Source of the DNA: a virus
Reading direction: 5' to 3' (one strand)
IMG/VR virus record: IMGVR_UViG_3300035698_031273
Span: 43,070 to 107,069 of that record
DNA length: 64,000 nt
Below the pieces are notes generated by a model. That model was not told the DNA's origin. It searched no databases and saw nothing but the letters and a program-made list of their open reading frames with translations. Both the position numbers and the translations under genes were made by a program. Of this stretch, positions 20,095 through 29,600 are shown in pieces (the stretch's first letter is position 1; each line of letters begins with the position of its first letter).

Positions 20095-23000
20095 GTACAT
20101 ACAAAAATCTTATTTTATCTAATAATCCAATTATGTATTGGAAACTAGATACTTCTGGACTCAGTAGTAGACCCCCTTATACGGAATTTTATGATGAAAT
20201 GTCGTATAGAAATGGGGCTTCCGTAAGTCTTTATGGTTATGATTTTAGTTTGTATTCAGATGACAGTCTTGTTCTTAGTGATAGCTCTGGCAAATCAATA
20301 TATCAACCATTTGATGTAGCGGGAACACCTCATTATATTACTGATATTAGTACTGAGTTTACTAATGTAGGAGGCACATCTGTATTGCAAGTTGGTGGGA
20401 GTATATTATATCCATTTACACTTGAAGCTTGGATTAAACCAATATCTCTTCCAACTGATGCTTCACAAGCATTAATAATGGGACACTATGATAGAACAGG
20501 TGTATCTTATACGGGATGTTCAGTGACTATTGATAGATGGGGAGTAATCCGGGCTGGGGCTTGTCTTCCTTGTGGAGCAGCAGGAACAATTGCTTCCTAT
20601 GCTATTGCGGTAATAAATCATGTATATCATATAGTTTTTGTTAAGAAATCTAATCTTACAACTGAACTTTGGATAAATGGGGTGTTAGAAGGTACAGGTT
20701 CTCATCTTTCTCCCTCGGGAACAATTAATTCAGGTTTTCGTATTTTTTATGGTCCCTGGTATTCTACTTTTAGTGGTTATATAGATGAGGTTGTTGCTTA
20801 TAATCATGTTTTAGATGAAACTGATATTCAAGAACATTATGAATTGGGAACTACCTCCGGGATATTGCCAGATATTATTGACACAACTGGTGAAAGTGTT
20901 TATACAGAATATGGAAGAATTACAGGAGGAAAATGGTATTATTCTCAAAATAAACCTGGTTCGAGATGGTATGACACAGTAGATAATTCTATGGGATGGA
21001 CAGTAGATATGGGACTACAAATAGTAGATATAAATAATAGTATGATTTTGTCTACTAATGAACCTCCAAATGGGATGGGAGTATATATTAACGATGGCAC
21101 TAGGCAGGAAAGCATATATTTTTTCCAACAAGAAATTTATTTTACGAATGCTAAAGAAAAAGTATTATATGATGCAACTCAACTTTCAGATTATTTTGTA
21201 GTGGGAAAAGGTGATAGTTTAAAACTTTTTGCTAGACCAGATGGAGAAACATTATGGCAAGAACTTGCTAGTGTTGGGTTTTCTACATCCGCTACTAATG
21301 AAGGGAATGCTAGTCGTCCAAGAATCACACAATCAATTTCTAATGAATTATATGCTGTTTGGCAAGAAGATGTAACAGTTTCTTCCCATATTTATTATTC
21401 TGTTTTTGGTGATAGTTGGGAAAATCCTGTTGCTATAGTTAAAAATAGTTATGGGGTATCTAATCCAGATATTGTTATTGATGCAAATAATGTTATTTCT
21501 ATTGTTTATGAAAGCAAACAGATTGATTATACAAATATTGGGTTTATAGAAAAAACATCATTAGGATGGTCTAACGAAGAATTTTTAACTGCTGAGGTCG
21601 GAGATTCTGTTTCTTCCAAAATTACTTTTGATAGTCTTGGTAATTTACATGTTGTGTGGGAAGATCATCGTTCAGGAAAGCCAGAAATATTTTCTATAAA
21701 AAGAGATTCTGTTTCTTTGAAATGGTCTGAACCAAGAAAACTTTATACTTCTCAATACGGTTCATTAAGGCCTTCTATATCATCTTATCTAGATGATATA
21801 TTTGTATCGTGGACAGAAAAAGAGTCAGATGGTTCATCTAAAATTTTAGCATTATCTTTTGATGCTACAACTTTGGTATCAACGGATGCTATAACTATAC
21901 CTTCTTTCTATTTTCGTGCAGACAATTCTTGTGTTGTTGCTAATATGTCAGGTAGTGTATTTATTTGTTGGGTAGATGAGAGGGATCAATTTGATGAGAT
22001 TTATTTTAGAATAATTATAAAAACATTTGATCCTTCTGATATGTCTCCGAGATTAGTACCTCAAAGCTCAGTTATGTTAGTAACTAATGGACATGGTGCA
22101 GCGGATCATCCTGACATATCGGAATCTACTAGTACTGGAGATATTTATATAGTATGGGAAGATTATTTTGATGCAGAAAATGATCCAAGTGCATTATCTA
22201 ATCCATATATTGCTGAGACATTTAAACAAAGAAAAACTATATTTTTGGCTTGGTATGATAGTAGTGAAGGTATTTTATATTCTAGTGGGCAAGGTTATTC
22301 TGATACAAAAGTTATTTTTGACGATATGAGGAGTGCTACATTTCCAGCAATTCCACAGAATTTTTCTAGTAACGTACCCATTATATATCAAATGATGTCT
22401 CAATATGAAAATGATTGGTTATATACTAAGGAAAGATTTGAAAGAATAGGTTATTTTGGTTGTGATACTCCTCTTACTGAGGAATTTAATGTAACCAACA
22501 ATGTTGATTATGGAGTTAGGAATGACTGGACAATTTCCAGAGTATTAGAAGGAAAGGAAATTAGATTTGGTGATTTTTCTAATTCATTAACGGGACAGTT
22601 ATTATTTACCCATTTTAAGTATTATACGGATGATGCAGTAGAACCTTTGGTTATTAAGGAGATTTCAAGTGATCAATTTAAAATTGGTGCCTTGGATGTG
22701 TTTGATGGTGCAGTCAGTAATGCTGGAGATGCATGGCTAGTGGGTCCATGTGGAGTATTATTCTTTTCTAATAGTAATGGAACTATATTTCTTGTTGGTA
22801 CTCAAGCCGAAGTAGACGATTTAGGTGCTGCAGTTGTTGGCCCTGAGGAGGGAATACGGGCACTTGCTTTTGATAAAAATAATATAATGTTTTTGGGTTG
22901 TAAAACAGGTCTGTATTATTCTATTAATCATTATGGTGGTTTTTATAAATTAAGTGGTCCTCCCGACAATATAACTACAGTTGCTTTTGACAAAAACAAT

Positions 23001-26000
23001 AAATTGTTATTGGGAACTGACGATCAGGGAGTAAAGGCATATATAGTTAATAGTGATGGTAATACTGTAACGTTGACAGAACAAACTGATTTTACAATTG
23101 ATTTACCTAATACATTTATTACAGATATTAGAGTTGATGATAACAATGTGGTTTGGGTAGGAACAAAAGGAGGACTGGTCAGATACTATAATTTAACTTC
23201 TATTATATTTACTATTTCAGACGGACTGCCTTCTAATATTGTGAATGATATATCTATAAAGGATGTAAGTACTCGTTTTGTAGCAACTTCGAATGGGGTT
23301 GCCAAAATGAGTGGAAGTTATTTTATTAACTTTAGCTCATGGGATGATCATTTATATAATAATAATGTAAAAAGTGTAACTTGGAAGAACCCAAATATTC
23401 TTTGGTCAGGCACTATGTCTAGAATTTCTCAGTTGATATTTGATGATACCTCTGAATCGGTATCTGTTAAATACTATGAGCCAACTGAATATTCACGAAT
23501 AGCTCAAGATTACGACGACCTAATGACATTTTATATAGTAATGGACGATAGTACACAAACGATTGGTGAAAATTCTGTTGTTGAAGTATATTTAAATGGG
23601 AATAGGTTGTCTCATGGTTATGACATTTCACCGTCTCCTGTTAATATTATAAGGTTCAAAACAAATCTTAAATCTACAGATGTTGTAGATGTGACGGTAC
23701 GTAACAATTTAAAGATAATGAGTTCTTTTGCACAATCTGACAAAGAACGTGAAATTTTAGGTAGAAACACAATTAAAATAAAAGATATGGGGGTTAAAAG
23801 TGTAATAGATGGAGATATATTTGCTGCTACTGAAGGAGATGAAAATGAATTAAAAGTAAATGACAGCAATAGTAATCTACCTTTTGATAGTGTTCATTTT
23901 GATATTACTCCACCTACAGGTTCAATTACAATAGGTAAACAGTTGAATCGTAATACTGTTGAAGTTTCTATGACTGCAGATGATGGAACAAATGGTTCTG
24001 GGGTTGAGAGTATGATAATTTCTAATTATAGTAATTTTACTTCTGATGGAACTATAACTCAAAGTTCAATTCCTTTTGCTTCTAATTCTACTCATAATTT
24101 AGGATTTTCTACAGAAAATGTTGCTGATCAATATTTGTTTACTGTTGGTAATGGCAACTCCATTTGTTTTTTTGTTGCAGATGCTAATTATTTATGGTCG
24201 GGAACTTCTTTACCAGCAAAATTATATCAATATAATTTCTCAGAACAAGAATGGCAAGAAATTGTAGATTATGGAGATGATGATTATATTGATTTTGTTA
24301 CAAAATACAATAATAAGCTTATTGTTAGTGTTGGCTCAGATAGAGATTTTGCTAAAATTTATGTATATGATCTATCTTCTTCTTCTATAGATGTTTTGTC
24401 GTTTTCTTTATATGTTTTTGAAGAGTCACGGGCATATTGTTATCGTGAACTTAATGATGTATTGTATATTGGTACTGGTTTAGGAACTGGAGATGTATAT
24501 GGGTCCAGAAAAGGAGATAGTGGACACATTTGGAGTTTTGATGGTCAAGTAGTTGTTTCACTTGTGGGGGGATTAGGAGAAGATGTCTATTCTTTAGCTG
24601 AGGCAAATGATACTTTGTATGCTGCCACAGGAGCAGAAGGCTCTATTTATGAGATTAATCCTATTGACTCTACTTCATTTATGATACATAAGGAGAATAG
24701 TGCTTTAATATCTGCTGAAAGTGTGGAATTCAATAGTAAACAGTTGTTATTTTTTGGGGGAGAAAATACAGGGTCTATTCTAAGAACTTATGTAGAGAGT
24801 TATTCATTTTATAGGTCTTTTCAGACAGTTGCTTCTAATATTTCAGTTCTCAAAACTTTTCTCAATAGTGATGGAACCTATACTATCTATGCCGTGGTTG
24901 GGAAATCTTTATATTATTTCTCTCAGGATGGGAACTGGACATGGAAATATACTCATAATGAAAATATTAATGATATAACTTGGGATGTGAATACAGAAGT
25001 TATTTATGTTATTTCCAATAACAAAATAACCAAGATAGAACCAATTACAACAAATAAAAATGTTTATTTGCAACTTGTTGATAGGGCTGGAAATAAGAGT
25101 TTACTATATGATTCGGAAGGAAATATAATTGCAAGTATGGTCGGTAGCATTTCTATATCTTCACTTATTGGTTTTGTTAATGAGAATAAAGTATTTGAAG
25201 TGGATGAAGATGGTGAAATTGTTTATTCTTTAAATAGCGATAGTAAATTTTATTCAGGAACTCGTATTGAAGAGGAAAAGGGAGTATATGAGAGTGAAAT
25301 TTTTGACGGTACAAATGATTTAGTTAAATGGGATACTATATCTTGGCAGGTAACCGAGTTAGACAATACTTCTGTTTTGGTATATGTCAGAAGTTCGTCT
25401 TCTCAAACAGATATTCTTTTAGAAGAATGGATTGGACCTTATACAACTTTAGATTCTAATGGAGTAGATATTAGTAGTTTTGGTGCTAAATATTTTCAAT
25501 TTAAGACAGAACTTATTAGTCAACAAAAAAATATTAGTCCGCTTTTTCATAGGGCTAGTATAAGAGTAATTACAAAAGAAGCTGTTCATTTCTTCACTAC
25601 TAATTTCATTTTGCCAAGTTCTGTTCGCAAGGGTTTGTTAACCAGTGAAAAAATAACACCTATTGCTGCTGATATTGTATTTGGGATAAATTCTTCAAAT
25701 TCAGTAGATTTTTCTGAGTACCAGATAATAGATGATAATAGACTGTTTGCCAATACTCAAAATGGAGAAAATTTGAGGGTTGGGATAAAACTTATAAGTC
25801 CAAGTAGATCTGTATTAGAGCCAGTAGATTATGGAGAATATGGTCCTTATCGTTCTCTTCTTTATGTTAATACTGTTGATTTCGATTTTACAAACTCAAC
25901 CAGTTCAACAAGAAATTATTATTTTGAAGTTGAATTTTATCAAGATATATTATTAAATAATTTGATATGTTCTGTTTCGACAGAGGGGTCTCAAGAGGGT

Positions 26001-26693
26001 TTCAATATTGATGGTCAGGCTCCGGTTGCTGGTGGACATGCTATAGTTAGTGGTGATACTGCTTCTGTTTTTCTAGCGGTATCTGGTAGCATTAACTTAA
26101 GATGTAATATTTATTATTATCCTCGTATAAGAGCATATTATTATGACGGTCTAGGTAACAAGGTATATTCATTAATTTCTGATGGACATTCATTTATAGC
26201 TTCCTGTGGAACATCTTTTGTTGACACTATTAATTTCGGTTTTGAGAATAGTACTTCTGTTCAACAAACATATAATTTTAGGATTAGATTTTATACAGAT
26301 CCTGAACGAACTAATGAGCATTTGGTAGTTTATAGTGGAAATGATACCACAGGTTGGTCTGTCAATGGTTCTAGCATGTCTATTTCTGGAGTAACTATTT
26401 CTCCTGGAGGATCTGTTGATGTTTTATATGATCCGGATAGTTCTTTATTCACACCATTTACTACCTACTATTTAACAATAGATACTTTTGATGGTAGCGA
26501 ATTCGTTCCTGGTTCTTATAGTTACACGTTTCAAGCTAGGGATATTACTAGCTTAGAGTATTGTGGTCCTTATGTTGACGTTCCCATTGTTAAAAACTTT
26601 GCATTAATGATAGAGTTGGTTAATAGCGAGTTAATAAGAATTAATGCTGGAGAAGCAGGAGTTGATAGAACTCTTGGTATACAAATTATTTAA
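20091..26693 (+). CDS. Giant 2200-residue multi-domain virion adhesin (LamG, three propeller regions, repeated C-terminal modules)
   Basis: This is the longest protein in the window. Visible in order are: a LamG-like domain (about 1-262; FTLEAWIKP, TELWINGVLEG, GYIDEVVAYNHVL); a GWTV lectin-like module (~285-395); a propeller region with WQED, VVWEDHRSGKPEI (~520), ICWVDERDQFDEIY (~624) and IVWEDYFD (~686), ending in LYSSGQGYSD (~728); a two-component-regulator-type propeller (~920-1130; FITDIRVDDNNVVWVGTKGG, DGLPSNIVNDI); an Ig-like domain opening TPPTGSITIG (~1268); a further propeller (~1360-1680; LYIGTGLGTG, LYAATGAEGSIYEI); and two C-terminal copies of the FY-module (~1923-2025 and ~2038-2150). 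There is no membrane segment. The combination points to a large host-binding fibre or surface decoration protein. Confidence 0.75.
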   Translation: MSTYKNLILSNNPIMYWKLDTSGLSSRPPYTEFYDEMSYRNGASVSLYGYDFSLYSDDSLVLSDSSGKSIYQPFDVAGTPHYITDISTEFTNVGGTSVLQVGGSILYPFTLEAWIKPISLPTDASQALIMGHYDRTGVSYTGCSVTIDRWGVIRAGACLPCGAAGTIASYAIAVINHVYHIVFVKKSNLTTELWINGVLEGTGSHLSPSGTINSGFRIFYGPWYSTFSGYIDEVVAYNHVLDETDIQEHYELGTTSGILPDIIDTTGESVYTEYGRITGGKWYYSQNKPGSRWYDTVDNSMGWTVDMGLQIVDINNSMILSTNEPPNGMGVYINDGTRQESIYFFQQEIYFTNAKEKVLYDATQLSDYFVVGKGDSLKLFARPDGETLWQELASVGFSTSATNEGNASRPRITQSISNELYAVWQEDVTVSSHIYYSVFGDSWENPVAIVKNSYGVSNPDIVIDANNVISIVYESKQIDYTNIGFIEKTSLGWSNEEFLTAEVGDSVSSKITFDSLGNLHVVWEDHRSGKPEIFSIKRDSVSLKWSEPRKLYTSQYGSLRPSISSYLDDIFVSWTEKESDGSSKILALSFDATTLVSTDAITIPSFYFRADNSCVVANMSGSVFICWVDERDQFDEIYFRIIIKTFDPSDMSPRLVPQSSVMLVTNGHGAADHPDISESTSTGDIYIVWEDYFDAENDPSALSNPYIAETFKQRKTIFLAWYDSSEGILYSSGQGYSDTKVIFDDMRSATFPAIPQNFSSNVPIIYQMMSQYENDWLYTKERFERIGYFGCDTPLTEEFNVTNNVDYGVRNDWTISRVLEGKEIRFGDFSNSLTGQLLFTHFKYYTDDAVEPLVIKEISSDQFKIGALDVFDGAVSNAGDAWLVGPCGVLFFSNSNGTIFLVGTQAEVDDLGAAVVGPEEGIRALAFDKNNIMFLGCKTGLYYSINHYGGFYKLSGPPDNITTVAFDKNNKLLLGTDDQGVKAYIVNSDGNTVTLTEQTDFTIDLPNTFITDIRVDDNNVVWVGTKGGLVRYYNLTSIIFTISDGLPSNIVNDISIKDVSTRFVATSNGVAKMSGSYFINFSSWDDHLYNNNVKSVTWKNPNILWSGTMSRISQLIFDDTSESVSVKYYEPTEYSRIAQDYDDLMTFYIVMDDSTQTIGENSVVEVYLNGNRLSHGYDISPSPVNIIRFKTNLKSTDVVDVTVRNNLKIMSSFAQSDKEREILGRNTIKIKDMGVKSVIDGDIFAATEGDENELKVNDSNSNLPFDSVHFDITPPTGSITIGKQLNRNTVEVSMTADDGTNGSGVESMIISNYSNFTSDGTITQSSIPFASNSTHNLGFSTENVADQYLFTVGNGNSICFFVADANYLWSGTSLPAKLYQYNFSEQEWQEIVDYGDDDYIDFVTKYNNKLIVSVGSDRDFAKIYVYDLSSSSIDVLSFSLYVFEESRAYCYRELNDVLYIGTGLGTGDVYGSRKGDSGHIWSFDGQVVVSLVGGLGEDVYSLAEANDTLYAATGAEGSIYEINPIDSTSFMIHKENSALISAESVEFNSKQLLFFGGENTGSILRTYVESYSFYRSFQTVASNISVLKTFLNSDGTYTIYAVVGKSLYYFSQDGNWTWKYTHNENINDITWDVNTEVIYVISNNKITKIEPITTNKNVYLQLVDRAGNKSLLYDSEGNIIASMVGSISISSLIGFVNENKVFEVDEDGEIVYSLNSDSKFYSGTRIEEEKGVYESEIFDGTNDLVKWDTISWQVTELDNTSVLVYVRSSSSQTDILLEEWIGPYTTLDSNGVDISSFGAKYFQFKTELISQQKNISPLFHRASIRVITKEAVHFFTTNFILPSSVRKGLLTSEKITPIAADIVFGINSSNSVDFSEYQIIDDNRLFANTQNGENLRVGIKLISPSRSVLEPVDYGEYGPYRSLLYVNTVDFDFTNSTSSTRNYYFEVEFYQDILLNNLICSVSTEGSQEGFNIDGQAPVAGGHAIVSGDTASVFLAVSGSINLRCNIYYYPRIRAYYYDGLGNKVYSLISDGHSFIASCGTSFVDTINFGFENSTSVQQTYNFRIRFYTDPERTNEHLVVYSGNDTTGWSVNGSSMSISGVTISPGGSVDVLYDPDSSLFTPFTTYYLTIDTFDGSEFVPGSYSYTFQARDITSLEYCGPYVDVPIVKNFALMIELVNSELIRINAGEAGVDRTLGIQII

Positions 26694-26698
26694 ACAAA

Positions 26699-29600
26699 AT
26701 GCCTATTTTAACACCTCATTATAGTTTAACTGCATTCAACTGGGGAGACATTTATTCGTCTGCTGCAGATAAATCTAGATTTACCATAATTGATAATCAA
26801 CTAGCTTTTTTATCAGATAGGGTTGGAGATGGACGTATAGATGGATGGCAAGTAACTGTGGAGAACTATTCTACCAGAGAAATATCTGTTTCTTATGGTT
26901 TTGGTATAATAGATAGATTTGCTACTTATACTCATGGAGTTGTGTCTACTCAAGTTCCATTAGATCGTATTAGTTATTTATATATGAGACGTAAAAATAA
27001 TTTATTAGGAGGGTTTAGTGGATATTCAAATCGAGCAACCTTTTCTTATTTGGATACTATTTCACCTTTAGCCCCATCTAATTTAAATATTTCTTCTCTC
27101 TCTTCTTACAGTTTAACTCTTTCTTGGAATGCTAATTCTGAAGCAGATATAAATAATTATAGAGTATATAAAAGTTCTGATGGTATTACATATACATTCT
27201 TAGAAGATACTGTAAAAAATACTTATACCGATTCTACTGTAGATGAAAATACAATTTATTTTTACAGGGTATATGCAGTTGATAATAGCGGTAATATAAG
27301 TGATCCTTCTGCTATTTTCATTTCGACTTTAGCAGATGATACCGTGCCGTCCAATCCAACATATTTTCAAGTTTATGAAGGAGATGAAAGTTTACAAATT
27401 CTTTGGGACCCAGCTCCAGCAGGTAATTTAAAAATTCCAGGGACTTTAATGACATATGAAATAGTTCTGGATTTATTAGATGAAGCAGGACAGTCAACAG
27501 GAGATGAATTTAGTATTCATTCTGATGATGCAGAAAATAAATTAATTGCTCGTGATTTACTTAATGGTCGTAGTTATAAGGTTACTATTTATTCTATTAG
27601 TAAAAGTGATGTTTTGTCAACTGGATTATCTCTTGTTAGAACACCTAGATATAATCAAGGTGCTACAGAAGTAGATTCAGTTAGTGTAACTTATAGACGA
27701 GGAATTGTTGAAGATATAGACATAGTTATGATGATTACATGGGTTTTTGAACCGGATCCTTCATCTTCAGATATTGGTCCTGGAAAGATTCCGGATAAGT
27801 ACACGGTTACTGTAATTGAAAATGGAGCACGAGAGGGAGAGCCTATTTATGTTTTAGGTTCAGATGCAACTTCAATTAATTTGAGATTATTACCATTTAA
27901 AGATTCATCTGGTTCCATTATATATGAATATGTAAAGCCATATACAGAATATACAATTATTGTTCGTACTGTTTATGAGGAAATGGTTAGCAATGGAAAC
28001 GTTAAAAGAACTACTAGTCCCGTATATCAAGTTCCTTTGCCAGTTAGTAATTTAGAGGCAGTTAGAAAAAATAATAATGATGTATTATTCAGGTGGAATA
28101 ATACGACATCTCCTTATTTTTCCCATAATATAGTTAGTTGTACAATAGTTTATTTAGACGATCCTAGTCAAGCAGATATTATTATAGCAAGTGGCTTAGA
28201 CATAGGAAAAGCCACTACTTATATAGTTGATTCTTCATATTTTGTATCTTCTGCAAGGTATGAATTTAATATTCAAGTTTTTGATTTATTTGACAATGAG
28301 AGTGTTATAAAACAAGTTATGTATTCAACTCCTGATGCAGTTGTTTTAGGCAAACCTAGCGTGCCAAACAATCAGGATATTTCTTTAAGATATGGGGAAA
28401 TAAAGATATTTTGGGACCCAATGAGTGAAGAAGAAATTACAGGATATAGGATATATCGTGCTGTTTATAATGTATTTTTAAGACCTTCTAATTTTGTGCG
28501 TTTGAGCACATTGTCTTCTGGACAAGTTGAATATTCTGATTATGTTGTTGATACAGAAATTATTTATGCTTATTTTGTAACTTCTATTGATATTTTTGGT
28601 ATTGAATCTTTAAATCCTGTAGATGATAATTATATGTCGTATCCTTTATTGATTGGAAGTGCTATGTTAAATGCTTCTTTTTCAACTCCAACTAATTTAA
28701 CAGCGGTTGAATCTGGTCTAAGTGCATATTTAACATGGGATTTATCTAATGAATTATTTGATGGCTATCAAATATTTAGATCTAGGGGGAATGATTATTC
28801 TTTTGAGCATATAGGATCAGCCGGTTTTTCAGAAACTACTTTTTTAGATGAAAATGCTTTAATCATATCCGGAGACTATTATTATGTTGTAAGAAAGTTT
28901 AAAAATGAAGGACAGTTATTTATAACAGAATCTACTGTCATTCCTTCTTCGGCAATAATATTAGCTAAAATAACTTGTTCCACAGATCCATTATCTATAA
29001 CAGGTATTTCTATCATTATAGATCAGACTGTTGCTAATGAAATTAAAAATTTACAGGATTTAATTTATTCAGAAACACAAGAGCAAATAGAGGCTCATAA
29101 GCATGTATTTGATACTGAACGTGATGTTGATAAAAGAATAGATCTTTATTCTAATATCGTTGTTGTAAATTGGATTACTCCTGATTATCGTACATATACA
29201 ACAGATACAGACATACAGGGAGCTACAACATATATATTAAAAGTAAGTGGAACGGTTAATGAAGATTATTTTGTAGATGAAAATGGAAATGTTCAGACAG
29301 CTAAAATAGAGACTGCTAAAGATGGGTATTCTCCTATAAATTATCAGGTTGATTTAGATAATGGAGATATAACATTTGAAGCAACGTTGTATAGTCCTGT
29401 TTCTGGTGTTTCTGTTCCATATTCCACTGTCCCCTTTGTTTCATTGCAGGTCATTGGTATTGTTGAGACTCAAAATGATTTGCCAAGTTCTAGGTTAGAG
29501 AATTTAAGTGCAACACAGATAGTATCTGGAAAATTAAATACTGTTCAACTTCCGTCTATTTCTCATCAAGGAAGACTTAATGAAGAACTAATACCTATTG

